A stretch of DNA of 64,000 nt from Castanea sativa (Eukaryota; Streptophyta; Magnoliopsida; Fagales; Fagaceae): assembly GCF_040712315.1 (NCBI RefSeq), contig NC_134013.1, positions 31,717,001 to 31,781,000 on the forward strand, written 5' to 3'. Shown piece after piece: positions 44,801 through 56,869 of the stretch. Below the pieces are notes generated by a model. That model did not search any database and was not told the origin of the DNA. It saw nothing but the letters and a program-made list of their open reading frames with translations. Within the stretch, counting starts at the first letter, position 1. The number at the start of each line of letters is the position of its first letter. The position numbers and the translations under genes were made by a program.

Positions 44801-47560
44801 AATGATCAATTTAATCAAGTCATACACAACTAGTACTAAGTCAACTGGACTATTTCAATTATAGAAATGAACATATATGATCTCCCACAAAAATGATTAC
44901 ATAACTTTGAAGCTTTTCATTTAACTTCTTTACACATCATAACATTTGATCATTTTGAACAAAATACATCTCATTTTGAGATCGATGCTTGAAATTTTTA
45001 TATTTCAACTTTGTGAGTAAGTCTTTGGCTTTTTGAGGCACCATACATTTCAATACAAGTCGCTTTCCCTTTTTCCTAGTCAAATACTAGTATGTGTGAC
45101 GGCTTTTACAGCTCAATATCTTTTTTTGAGATTTGACATTTGATGATCTCTTTAAGCAAAAACATAAAAGCATGGGAAAAGATATAGGCACAAGTCTATG
45201 CATGTATCAAGACCAACAAGACTATTGACTAATCATTCATGACAAGCTTGAAGATCGATTTACAACAATCACACATAAATTTCAAGATATGTCCCACAAA
45301 GATAGATGTGCATACAAAACAAGCTAAGCTCGTAAATGCACTACGCCATTAGTACAAAAATACTAGGCCAAATTCACATGTGAAATGTGCTCAAACATAC
45401 ACGATCAAACTTTTTAAAATTTTCACTTTTTATGTGTTTTTTGATTTTTACACACAAAAACAAAAGTATAAAAGTAAGATCAAATGCAAAAATAACAAAA
45501 ACAATGCATATAAAGAGATGAATGATGCACAAATGCATGTATGAGAGACCGTGCCCTCGGCCCTCGTTTTTATAATCTGTTGGGCCAAGCCCACGTGAAT
45601 GGGTAGAGTCGTGTTATTACCTCTCAAAATGGAGGTTCGACTAGTTATATTTTCCACTTTAGATTAAGGGTTTTACAATGGAGTCGTCACTTATTTAATT
45701 AATGGGATAAATAAGAAAACCAAAATTGAGAAATTCCTCATTTTATTAATTTTCAATTGAATTGACATTGATCATAGGAAATTACATGGCTTTGGTTCTA
45801 GATATAATTTAAGATAAAGTACATAACTTTGTTTCCTAGTTATAGTCTAAAAATTGAAAATTACAAGGATAAGCATTGATCTTATTAACCCTTGATCTAA
45901 GTTCGGAGGCTATGTTACAAGGTGGGAAGGTGTTAGGCACCCACCTTGCCCGATGAAACCGGTCTTCTAGACTATGGTGGCCAACATTCATATCATATTA
46001 TCCAATATGTCAATTAATTTGCATGTTGAATTTAATGTGTGTGCATGTGATGAACCCTAATTCAATTTATTAAGCATTACATTTGGATTGAAAAATAAAT
46101 TCTAGTGAATGTGTGTGTATGGTGAAATCCTAGATTCAAAGATTTGAAAGAATTATAAAATAAACATGTTTTTTATATTTTTGATGTGGATTTAAGATCA
46201 AAACTAGTGTTTATGCATGAACATGTGATGAACAACCAAAAACATGTGAAGAACACATAAGAACATTTAAGAACATTCAAACATATTCAAGGGAATTTAA
46301 ATAGTTATTATCATGCTTTAATACTAAATTCTCATCATGGAAACATAAAAAACAATTTAGGAAAAGGGATTACACCTTCATGCAAGATCCATATAGTGGA
46401 CGAGGAGACTCTTGAGTGAGGTCCTAAGGGTGGAGGAAAAGAAAAGTTAGGAGAGGAAGAGTGAGTCTCACTCAATACTTTGAGTCTCAAGAAGACCAAG
46501 ATATGACAAGACTACTCAACGTCCTAGAACTTAAGAGAGAAGAAGAGAGGGGGTTTTTGTGTGTCTAGGAATGGAGGAGATGAGGGTTTATATAGTAGTG
46601 GTTGAGAAAATATGAATGAAAGGCCATTTAATGAGGGTTGACAAACAATCATGAACTTAGACCTCATTTTAGCCTTTGGAAAAATTTGGTGTATTAAATG
46701 TAGAGATTGGTCGGAGTGAGGAGTAAGCCAAAATTCGATTTTCCCGTATCTACTGTAATAGCCTGTAGAGCTAATTTTGAAAAATCATATCTGACTCAAT
46801 TCTAATCGGAATTATCTCGTTCTTGTGCTCAAATTGAAGCCCTGAATGTCTAGTTTCTGGGAAAATAAATCTCATTCACAGATTAAAAATATTCTGAGAG
46901 ATATCAATAAAATGGTGAGCATAGGTCATTTGTTAGAAAATGATTTTAGCACAATTAATATTAATAGGTCCCAAATTAGCTCCCAATTAACATTAAATGG
47001 CTCCAATCACTCTCATTTCAGACTTAATTGATTTCAAATTTACTCTAATTAAAAGATAATTGCACATATTACTCATTGAATAATTAATGTTTAATTATCT
47101 AGTTAATTAGGTGTATGCAACCTTACCATAAAATGTAGTCCTAACTAATTAAATTATGACACATCATTAATCTCAAATTGATTATTATTATAACCAATTG
47201 GAATTAATTGTTCATAATCACATATAGCCGGACTCAATTTGTGATAGTGCATCTTGGTCATTAAAACTTGATTTGATGATAACTTTGAATTTGATAGTCC
47301 GATTAGGGCTTATGACCAGTCGATTTGATTGTTACAACATCAAGATTATTTTGGTGACATAAGATTAAGGATCTAATAACCAGAATCAAGATGCATATTT
47401 CCAAGTCAAAATTACCCTTTTACCCTCCATGTGAGGTTAAATGCGGGTTGCAAAATGGGGTGTCAATAGCATGACAATGAAGCATTTAATGCATGAAGGG
47501 TCCTACAAAGATCGAAAGAATTAGATCAAGGACCGAAGGAGCATAAACTCAAACATATGA
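44801..47560. other. non-coding retrotransposon-like DNA, type uncertain
   Basis: There are no coding domains. The segment gagtcgtcacttatttaatt (about 45682) and gggaaggtgttaggcaccca (about 45927) resembles phrases in untranslated leaders of Ogre/Tat-type elements. The phrase caaaatggggtgtcaa (about 47453) looks like an LTR end. Boundaries and orientation could not be proven. Confidence 0.35.
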
Positions 47561-47763
47561 ACTTTTTCTCATCCAAACGGAATGATTGTTTGGAATGAGT
47601 GTCTCATGAGAAGTGAGACGAGGGTTGGAAGAATGAGAACTAGAGATGCACATAGACAAAGAGGTAAGAACATTAAAAACTTTCTTCAACAACTACCATT
47701 TTCCCCAAAAACCGATTTTGCTTGCAAAACACAACTTCCAAGAAGCTCAAGTTTCTCTTTTCT

Positions 47764-48577
47764 TTAGATTCTTTTAAGAGCTTGAAACTTAGAGCAATGA
47801 GGTCTAAGATGACTAAAGGCACTGCAATGGTGACAAATAATGGGTTTAGGTCTACTAGGCTTTTTAGGGAGGGTTCTAGCAATAAGGTTTTGTTCTCTCT
47901 TCAACTTGGGACATTGAGGTCTTATATGACCGATCACACCGCAATGGTGGCAAGTTGGAACAAACTTAGATCCATCCAAAACCTTAGATTGAGACCTAAA
48001 CGGAGGCTTTGGCTTAAGAGCCTTTCTCTCTACCTTTTTGTTTCTTTTGTGTGAAGGAATGTACACCGATTTGCCTTTAGAGTTAGAGCTCACATTTGAC
48101 ACAAAATCGGGTACCACAACATGATTGCAACAAATATTTTCGTCTTTTTCAGCAATAGGTTCAGCAATCAAACACTTAGTATGCATCTTAAGAGATTCAT
48201 TTTCACATTTTAGCTTATCAACAAGTTTGTTAGACAAAACAAGTTTAGCATCCAAATCCATATTCAAACATTCAAACTCTTTTAGCTTTTTAAGAGAAAT
48301 TTTCAGCAAGCTTGTTATACTTTTCAACTAATTTATTGGATTCATTGAGCTTAGCAATCAAATCATCCTTTTCACTAGTGAACTTACTCAAATTCTCATG
48401 AAACTTCTTAACCTTTTTCTTCAAGAGTTTGACATTTGGAATATCAACAACAACACCCATAGATCCATGTAACATGTCATCACAAATTTGAGGATTAACA
48501 CTCATAGAGGCATTTTCACAAACATATGGCATGTTACAATCAACAACATCCATATAAGTATACAAAGAACTATCCAT
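47764..48577 (-). pseudogene. gag-like ORF: coiled coil and two zinc knuckles, frameshifted
   Basis: From the ATG at 48577 the product starts MDSSLYTYMDVVDCN, passes a coiled-coil segment (LLKKKVKKFHENLSKF, KLNESNKLVEKYNKL) and needs one frameshift near 48300. It then continues LKEFECLNMDLDAKLVLSNK and a Lys/Ser-rich linker. Two CCHC knuckles follow, CHHCGVIGHIRPQC and CHHCSAFSHLRPHC. The usual N-terminal UBN2 domain of copia gag is absent. Two knuckles suggest RNA binding. Translation would need the frame repaired. Confidence 0.75.
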
Positions 48578-48633
48578 GGCAAAACACACAAAGGGGTCAA
48601 GGATCACATTAAGGTAATGAAACCAAAACAAGT

Positions 48634-48651
48634 GTACTTGTTCTGATACCA
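48634..48651 (-). other. copia primer-binding site
   Basis: TGGTATCAGAACAAGTAC on the minus strand, two bases inside the LTR end; complementary to tRNA-Met type primers. Confidence 0.82.
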
Positions 48652-48653
48652 AT

Positions 48654-49745
48654 TGAAAGCTCGAATTTGTATTAAAAACACAAGAGCTGTTTAGACCCCC
48701 AATTAACAAATTACGGCTAGATTGCTTTTACTCTTACTTAATCAAAGTGCGGAAACAAGAGTAAATGTGCGCAATGAATCGGTACTACTCTAGTGCATAA
48801 ATATGAATAACAAACAATAAAAGTAAAGCACAAGAGTAATGAAAGAAGGATGAAAACACAAGATAACACGCCGATGTGTTATCGAAGAGGAAATCGAAGA
48901 ACTCGGTGAAAAACCTCTCCGCCTCCCTTCAAGTGGTAAATCGATCCACTAGAGAATAAAGTTGGAGTACACGAATAACAAAAGACCCTCCAAGCCTAGT
49001 TTACCCAATGTACTTGAGCCCTCCAAGTTCCTGCTACCAACGGCTTTACGGAGTCATGTCTTCTCTAGCTTTCCAGATCTCGCAATACGCCCGATTGCAT
49101 CCGCCAAGCCTCACCGGCTTCTTTTGGCAAATCCCCAAAGTTTCCTAATCTCCAAAACACTCTCTACACTCTGAAAATGTGTGGGTTGTGTTTGGGTACA
49201 AATCTTCTCTTAAGGTATGACAATGGGAGAGCAAAGGAGAAGAAGCTACATTGATTTCTCACTAAAGATGGGTAGCTCTCTCTCTAAAAGATGGGTGTGT
49301 GTGTGTTGTTGAAAACCTATCTAGGGTTTTTCTCTCTGAATGACCTCCTTACACTTTTGTGGGTAATGAGGGTATATATAGTATGGGTGAAGGGTAAGAA
49401 AGTCACACTTAAAAATCCTCAAAACAGAGAGTTTTGCAGGTATCTCGCGGGAAGACCTTACCTGTGAGACACTCGCGAAATCCTCCAGGCTGGCATGACT
49501 CTTCAGCTTCCAGCATGTGCTTCTCACGTGCCCTTTTCGTAGGATACTCTTCTCGCGAGCTACTCGCGAGCCAATCGCGAAAATGCACTGATTCTTCATT
49601 TCAAGCTTGATTATTCACCAACTTAATACTAAACCCAATAGAATAAAAACCCACAAAATACAATTAACAAAATTAAAGCAATCACAACACTTTTTGTCAT
49701 GGAATAAAGTCAACATAAAACATAGTTGTAAATCACAACTTTACA
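48654..49745 (-). repeat. copia LTR (about 1.09 kb)
   Basis: Read on the minus strand it starts TGTAAAGTTGTGATTTACAA and ends TTCGAGCTTTCA. Same family as the solo LTR at 31139-32210. It includes the TCTCGCGAG palindromic tract at about 49440-49580. Confidence 0.88.
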
Positions 49746-50648
49746 AGATCCATACGGGGAGAGAAAAAAAATTGTTAATTTAAATTCGAATTTCCACTTG
49801 GCACAACTTTTATACGTATGCACAAAATTTGGTTTTGAAGAGTTTGATTTCATGCAATCCTACATTTATTTTTTTGGAGGAAACATGCAATCTGACACTT
49901 CAACATGAAGATTCATCACATTTATAATTTATTCTTTTTAAACTAATAATAAAAAAAAATTAGCCAAGTATTTTTCTTTTGTCCAGACCTAAGCGTTTGA
50001 TTTTGAAGTTTCTAATTGGGATTGATAAACTAAAAACAAGAGTTAAATTGGTAGAGTATGATAAATTTTATCCTGCTATCTTTTTGGTATTCATCTTTAT
50101 TTATTTATTTATTGAGAGAATGGTATTCATCTTTCTTATATGATAAAATATACATTAATCAATCATATAAGAGTATCACAATGATCTAGGAAAACTTTTG
50201 GGCAGCTCTTAACTCATAGACATTATTTTATTCATTTTCAAATACATCTCATATCCAACTTGTAAGGACACAATTTGACCATCATTTTTGTTATCTAACA
50301 TCACTAGAATCTAGTTTTTGGAGTCCACTCTTTACAAATTTAATTGTAAAAAGGCCATTCAAGTCCATCCCCTTCTGACTGTGGGTTTGAGCTCAAATTA
50401 TGTCCTTACACAACTCAATAATTATTTTCTTAATTTTGTTTAAATATTATTTTCTTGATTGTTTTAATTTTTTTAATAAAAAAAAATACTCTTCTTTTGA
50501 AGGTATTTCTCTCCTCCTTTATTGCACAAGGCAAGTCTGCACTGCAACGCTAGTTATCACCACAGTACCACTGCCCGCAACAACCTCCATCTCCATGGCG
50601 TTCCCTAATGTTGTTCTCATCACGCAAATCATTGACGCCCAAATCAAC

Positions 50649-50651
<3 letters not shown>

Positions 50652-50692
<41 letters not shown>
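50652..50692. repeat. (AG)20 microsatellite
   Basis: Uninterrupted AG repeats; likely length-variable. Confidence 0.95.
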
Positions 50693-50695
<3 letters not shown>

Positions 50696-51349
50696 TTTAA
50701 AACTATGCATGGCTATGCTACCATACTTGGATGAGCACTGTAGCTAACAGCATTTCCACTAGTGTCTTACTACTCCAATATGGCTGGTTTAGTTTTTTTT
50801 TTAGGTAGGTTTTATTGTACTAATTGGTTGGTTAATCCAATACTAATGTTAGAAGGGAAATGGGGTTAGCAAAAAAAAAAAAAAAAAAATCCTACCCTTC
50901 TAATTGTAAACCTAGGGAAGAGAGTCTTGACATCCATTCTCTCGTCTCAGGATAATTGATGGGCTCTGTTATTGGTGTTGATATGCCCTATCCAATTCAA
51001 GCAGGATAACATAAAACTGCAACTTGTGGTCATTGACTCATTGTTGACTTCAATGATCAATTCAAGCAGGATTTCAGAGACATTTCATTTCATCTTAATC
51101 TTTTGGACTACCTCAAATTTTAATGTCTCATAAAGCAATTAAAGCCTTCAATCTTGCTTCATCTATATGCTGCCTGAATTTACATGTCATGAGGAGTTCG
51201 TGTCACCTCCCTAATTGGAACCCTCAATAATTTGCTGCAAATTGTTAATTGTTTTCCCATACGTACAAATGTGCAAATGTTGAGTATAAGGTTATAGGAA
51301 TATTATCTTGAAGGTAGATTCATACATGGTATTTTGTAAATGTGTAAAG

Positions 51350-51527
51350 TTTGGGTTCAATGCTCTAAAGCATTGTACTTGTCATGTATCACAATCTTGA
51401 TAAGTTTAGTGCATTAGAGCACGGGATCCAAACCAAGTCCTTAGCTTGGATTCAATACTCTAAAGCATTGGACCTGTAATGTACCACTATCTTGATAGGT
51501 TCAGTGTATTGGAGTATTAGATCCAAG
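51350..51527. repeat. two tandem 83-bp hairpin units (MITE-like)
   Basis: Units at 51350-51432 and 51445-51527 are direct repeats of each other. Each has inverted ends: tttgggttcaatgctctaa with ttagagcacgggatccaaa, and cttggattcaatactctaa with ggagtattagatccaag. An aagtcctt phrase follows both units. Confidence 0.8.
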
Positions 51528-51925
51528 TCAAGTCCTTTTAAATCTTAAATGATGAGCAAACACTTTGTTCAAATTAATCGTAAAAATATGCTTGCTAGAA
51601 GCTAGAGGGAAGAGGTAAGACGCATGTACAAGAAAATTTTTGTACAGACCAATTAACAAAGCGGGGTGGAGGACAAAATGAATCCAAGAAAAATTATGTA
51701 GTGCCTTCTACCTTTCATTAACACCCTTACTAATATGTGGCAATGTGCATAATAATAGTTACTCGTTTTGAGGGTGAGAAAAAAAGGCATTTGTTATAGG
51801 GCACCCGATTTGGAGCAGTAATTGCTCCTCCATCACCAACTTTTTTTTTCCTACACGTTTTATTAGTAAAAAATTTGCAATTAAAATTTACACAAATATT
51901 TGTCATAAATGCCCCTTAACCCACA

Positions 51926-51930
<5 letters not shown>

Positions 51931-51956
<26 letters not shown>
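51931..51956. repeat. (CT)13 microsatellite
   Basis: Uninterrupted CT repeats. Confidence 0.95.
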
Positions 51957-52065
51957 GTGGACTTGATTGCATCTTTGATCTAGGATGATGCATGGAGAAC
52001 TTGGCATGGACTTCTAAGTTAAAAAATAGTTTGAAAGACTAATTGTTTGCATTGTGGGTGAAAGT

Positions 52066-52499
52066 TGATGAGTCAGGAAATAATATTTGTCCATATAACG
52101 CAGTGGACGAACAAATCGCCATAAATAAGGTATTTAATGTGGAAGCCGGTACGATTGGATGAAGCAACGGACATAACAGCTCAGAGATATCCAGCTTAGA
52201 GCATTAAATCACCATAAGCGTTACCCAGACAAGCGATTAAGCCACCATTAAAGGTCCCCAATGGCTAGAAACATAGAGGCATATATAAATCATATCAATC
52301 CTAGAGCAAGAGTACAGTTCTTATGCACTTATTATTATAAACACTCAACTACTGTTTTTTCTTTATACCTGACTTTGTTATCGGAAGCTCATTGGTTGGC
52401 ACCACACCGGTGACCTATTTGATTCACTTTTTTCTCGTCTTGTAGATAAACCCAAAACTAGCTGGACGATCACAACTACTGACAAATTCGGCTTCATCA
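52066..52499 (+). mobile_element. solo Tat-type LTR (about 434 bp)
   Basis: Starts TGATGAGTCAGGAAATAATA and ends CGGCTTCATCA. The terminal phrase tggacgatcacaactactga, then caaattcgg, parallels tggacgatcatctcactgac, aattttt at the end of the Tat LTR at 59791-60511, and the starts are also alike. Flanks aaagt and aaatt could be a target duplication with one change. A tatataaatc box lies at about 52283. Confidence 0.65.
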
Positions 52500-54549
52500 A
52501 AATTTATTCTAGGTTTTGTGTAATGGTTTATTAGTCTGACATTTTTGTTATAATCTAATTTTTATTGTACTTTAGGTAAATCATCTTTAATTAGGCATTT
52601 GGTGACCGGACCTAAAAAGAAAAGAAAAAGCATAGAATGTTTTTCTTATTTTTTTATTATTATCTTTTATATATGTTATGAGATGTTCATATTTTAAAGA
52701 ATTCATCGCAGACTTATTGAGAGTACAAGGTTTAGCAGGCCACGGATCACAAATAATACCCAGTCATGGGCTAATTGTTAGATGAGGACTGACCAAAGCT
52801 TAAAGTTAGCCCATGAGGGGCTAATGTCAATAATTGTGACCCAAAATCTGCAAAGCCCGGCCTGTGAATAGCCAGTATTTCATGGATCCTGATAATGGTC
52901 CATTAAACTCCTAATGACTAAAAACTAATCGAAAGTAATAATCAACCATCAATTTCAGTTGGTTCAACCTTTTGCCAAAAGCCTAAAGCCAATTGCCCAA
53001 TTCTTACGTTTATCAATTGTCACATTTGATTCAAAGAGAACGTCTTCATCCTCACCAGCCAGATGGAATATCTCTTTTCTCAAATGTCCATATCTCACCA
53101 TACCTGTTAAAAATACTTTATGGTTTCTCAGTTCAAAATTTTATCATAACGAGATTCTTTCTTCCCTGTTTTCTAATCATTCAATTGATTTCTTATTGGT
53201 TATTTTTTTTCATAATAAGTTTAACAAGATCTGAAATTTTGGAAACATAGAAAATTCAACAATTAGTACCATAGCAAATTAACAGTCTTAGCTTGCTCTA
53301 ACATTCTGCCAACCAGGGACAACCTCCATAGGAGACGAGTGCAGGTGGATCCGCGGTGCGAAATATGCTGCTAACAATCCGAGAACAGTCTTAGTAACAA
53401 AAGTCTACTTATAGTTCATATTATTGTCACAAATCATAACATATAGGAACTTACAAGTTACCTTTTCTGACCGATTCTATAAACATTGAGCAAAACCAAC
53501 ATTTCCAGCGTGAAACATGGGAGTCAAAGTCAGCCGCACTACGGGAAACTTAAGCCCTTAGTTTTTTCTTCTGTTTTTTTTTTTTCGCACACGTGACATG
53601 AAATTTCTTCAAAGCCAAGGTCTTGTGTCCACTTGAGGGCTGTTGAAAATTGAAATTTGAGGGTCGTAGAAATGTATTACTTTTACTGTTCATGGGAAAC
53701 TTTACCAAGTAACAGACTAAACCAAATTAATGGGTTTGGCCTAAGTCTGCATCTTGAAATGTTTTTTTTACAAGAATCAAAAGGTTGTTGTGACTCACAG
53801 TTGGTGATACAGATGTTCGCTTGAAATACAATTAAGTTTCAGAAAGGTGGTGCGTCACAATTGGTTAAGTAGTTGCTTCATCTAATAAGGTTTTGTAGAT
53901 AATAAGTAATGTGTGTTATAATTAATCTTTTGGAGCAATTGGTAATTAAACCTTTTAGACAACTAATAATTTATTATAGTATCAAATTAGAGGATCCTTG
54001 GTTCAATACTTGTTTTCAATCTACCTTCTATTTAAAATATTAAAAAACCCACCTATTAGGGACTTCACTTATTAATAAAGAGGAGTTTAGTTCCACACCT
54101 AAGGAGTTTTAAGAATTATGGTTAAAATGTTTAAATTTATAATAATATCCTAATAGTTTAAACTTTTGGGAGCAATTACTTTAAGAATGGGAATACAAGT
54201 ACTGCAACGATGGTTTTTATTTTTATTTTTTCCCACAAGATTTGGCTTTTATAATCACCCAAGTTTTCTTACTACAAATATTTGAGAAATAAGCAAACCA
54301 GGCATAGAGTAATATTTAACTTAATTCAGCAAAAAAGAAGAAGAAGAAGTAATATTTAACTTAGCAGTAAGATTGCTCATAAATTTACTCCAAATTAATC
54401 GCTGTTTGCAGCTGGAGACTGCAATTTCACAACTTCTCTGTATCAGGGTATATTTTTAGAAGGTATTAGAAACTAAGAACGCAAAAAAAAAAAAAAAAAA
54501 AAAAAAACTGAATCCGAATTTACAAAAAAAAAAAAATATTATTAAAATC

Positions 54550-55215
54550 CTAGACATGAACATCTGGATGGCAATCCTGATTCTGAATCTCCCGGCTCAA
54601 AATATTATAGGTGATGGTGCAATTCATATCCACCACAACATGTTTGTTTACAATGTTCAGAACCTTTACCCGGCCAGTGATTTTTGTATAGCTGCTCACA
54701 TTCAGTTGTCCTAAAATCAAATCACTACTTAAATTTTGAACAGCCAAAACCTTGCTGGGAATGATATCCACAGTCATGTTCAAACTCACTGAACGCCTAG
54801 CCTTAGCCTTTCCCGATGGAATTCTAGCCTCACCCACCGTTGCACCATGATAATAAATAGTTGTAGTACTATTATCATACCTAAACGTTGCTGCGTTGGG
54901 GTTCTTCACAAAGACTTCAGCGATGAGTGTGACATTAACATCTTGACTTAAAGCTCCTCTGGAGAAATTCAGATTTGTAAGAGTCAAAGCGTTCATCCTC
55001 ACCATTGGGTCTCTTATGTGAAAGACAGTGAAGGCTAGGACTAACATGATAACTGCTACGATTAACAAGAGGGCAGTGAAGCAGCCAAAGCACTTGATGC
55101 ATTTTCTATGGTGAAATTTCGAATGCTTGGCAAGGATTTTTTCTTCACCACTACTGCTGGTTTGGTAGCCAGTTGGGGCTAAGGGCTTGATTTGTTCTCT
55201 TTCAGCCATGGCCAT
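54550..55215 (-). CDS. LEA_2-domain / NDR1-HIN1-like membrane protein
   Basis: Intronless, 221 aa. A cytosolic N-terminus of about 42 residues with a Cys-containing KCIKCFGC segment is followed by one transmembrane helix (about 46-67). The extracytosolic part starts FHIRDPMVRMNALTLTNLNF and continues VTLIAEVFVKNPNAATFRYD, the core LEA_2 beta-sandwich motif (about 95-200). Seven N-glycosylation sequons (NFS, NVT, NST, NMT, NLS, NVS, NCT) fit a plasma-membrane protein with its C-terminus outside. Family members (NHL / LEA hydroxyproline-rich glycoprotein type) are linked to defence and stress; the exact role of this one is unknown. ATG at 55215 is chosen; a second ATG at 55209 gives MAEREQ and may be used instead. 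Confidence 0.93.
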   Translation of the reverse strand: MAMAEREQIKPLAPTGYQTSSSGEEKILAKHSKFHHRKCIKCFGCFTALLLIVAVIMLVLAFTVFHIRDPMVRMNALTLTNLNFSRGALSQDVNVTLIAEVFVKNPNAATFRYDNSTTTIYYHGATVGEARIPSGKAKARRSVSLNMTVDIIPSKVLAVQNLSSDLILGQLNVSSYTKITGRVKVLNIVNKHVVVDMNCTITYNILSREIQNQDCHPDVHV

Positions 55216-55249
55216 ATGTTGAAGAAGAAAAGTGAATTGGTGTTAGGTG

Positions 55250-55259
55250 ATATATAATA
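55250..55259 (-). promoter_or_regulatory. TATA-like box of the LEA_2 gene
   Basis: TTATTATATATCA on the minus strand lies only about 38 bp upstream of the first ATG. If used, the 5' UTR would be about 10-15 nt and translation might start at the second ATG (55209). Confidence 0.5.
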
Positions 55260-55398
55260 AGGCATAGTTGGCTTATTGGGTACCCTTCTTTTTGTGCTGA
55301 ATGTTGGGTACCTTTCTAAACACGTTGCGTCAGGTATACAAGTCTCTGATTCATCATTGGGTCTAAGTCCACTTTATTATGTATATTCTGTCCGAAAA

Positions 55399-55542
55399 CG
55401 CGTTGGCACTGAGAACACGGCTTGACTATTGACTTTGGACATTGTTTGAGGAATTCTCGGTTCTCACTTCTCACCTTAGAATTCCAGTTAATATGGTTTT
55501 TCCATAATTCAGGGGCGTGAAAGATAACAGATCAAGTTGACC
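55399..55542. promoter_or_regulatory. W-box cluster and CGCG box upstream of the LEA_2 gene
   Basis: TTGACT at 55422-55427 and 55429-55434 and TTGACC at 55537-55542 are WRKY-binding W-box cores. ACGCGT at 55398-55403 matches the CAMTA-type CGCG box. All lie 180-330 bp upstream of the ATG. Confidence 0.5.
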
Positions 55543-56039
55543 AAGTTTTTTTTTTAATCCTATTGATCCTAGTTTTGAGGAAGATAAAGATAAGTACTAA
55601 GTCTCCTATCAAATATCATCATCTCAAAACCAAGATAAGAACCAAATTAATCTCCTACAAAACAGAGCTGCTGCAGAATCTTGATTCTTGAGATAGCAAC
55701 GCATACAAGTACAACTGAGATTTAATCTTCTTATATTTGATTTTTTGATTTGTTGCTAGTAACAGATTTACATGTACAGTTATAAATATATTAATGCAAA
55801 TACACTGGTTTTGGTCATTCAAGCCAAAACCATTTCCCCAACTTCATTTTTTTCAAGGGGAAGCTTCTAACGAATGTTTATACGATTGTGATTTGTGACA
55901 TTGACTTGTGCTGTACTTTGAATTAAACATAGCTGGTAAAGGTTGTTTAGAATTACCTCTCTATTTCTATTAACATAATAAATCATCATTCATTCAATAT
56001 ATGTAAAATAAATAAATTAATGTTTATCTTGCTGCTATT

Positions 56040-56420
56040 TGTCAAAAACGCTTGCTTTGATCGGGAACGAAGTCAAAGGAGATCCTCTTTGGGCTGAAGC
56101 TAAAGCGGCTCTTCTTGTTATTAATGGTGCTCTATCTCCTTGTATGGATTAAAACCCATTTAAAATTCTGTCATTGCACAATATCAAATTTCATCAAGGA
56201 CATTAATGTAGCTGCTAAGTCTTATTTATTTATTTTAATTTTATTTTCGCATGTTATTAGATCTTCAAACTGTTTAGCCAATTCCCTTCCTGCTTGAGCC
56301 CCCTCTTGTAATTATCCTGGTACCATTGCCATCTTCATTGTCTTGCCGAGAGAGATGACATATGGCTATGGCCTCTTTTCCTTAATAAATTTCCCTATTA
56401 CTTGGCAAAAAAAATAATAA
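56040..56420 (+). mobile_element. 5'-truncated LINE, RNase H end
   Basis: GDPLWAEAKAALLVINGALS at about 56075 and FSHVIRSSNCLANSLPA ending near 56297 are the central and terminal motifs of a plant LINE RNase H, in two frames separated by a frameshift. A short A-rich tail begins near 56406. Confidence 0.8.
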
Positions 56421-56869
56421 CAATTAAATAAAAAATAAAGAAGCATCATAAGACCGCATGCCCGCAATAATAGATGAACTGGACCTTTTTTTTTTTTTTA
56501 TAATATTATTTTTTTTTAAAAAAATCTTTCTTTGTAATGAAACGTTCATTAGTGATGTAAAGCTTGAAGCATGCCCTACTAGAGCATCTCCTGCCTCTTA
56601 TACAAGGGTTAAAAAAAATTCTCCAAATTTTGGTTAAACATACACTTTCTCTTTTAATTAGGGATTAATTAGGGATGATGAAATCAACCCAAACCTATTT
56701 ACCCACCAAAAATTCATCAACTAAAATAAAACCTATTAATTAGGTAAAATGAGTATTAACTCAATTAAATACAATAACATAAGTATTAATTGAGTATTGA
56801 TTAGGTAATTAGACCCAAGTATCATTTACCAAATCACTCAACTCTAAAATATCAAAAACCACTAAAAAG

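Larger units (their letters stand above)
47660..49745 (-). mobile_element. copia derivative: LTR, primer-binding site and short gag-like ORF only
   Basis: On the minus strand the order is LTR (49745-48654), primer-binding site (48651-48634), and a coding remnant beginning at an ATG at 48577 and running to about 47764. No protease, integrase or reverse transcriptase is present, and no second LTR was found to the left. It is either a deletion derivative or a member of a non-autonomous family. Confidence 0.82.
49746..54549. other. intergenic spacer with scattered repeats
   Basis: No host gene recognised between the copia derivative and the LEA_2 gene. Structures present are listed separately: microsatellites, paired hairpin units and a solo LTR. 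A short 115-codon frame at 50400-50747 is created partly by a GA repeat and has no recognisable motif. Confidence 0.5.

Noticed and set aside
50400..50747. 115-codon plus-strand frame
   Set aside because: Partly created by an (AG)20 repeat. No homologous motif recognised, and it starts in T-rich DNA.
53820..54020. ttggttcaatacttg next to tatcaaattagaggatcc, considered as SINE or copia primer-site debris
   Set aside because: Only one weak box and no borders; not enough to annotate.
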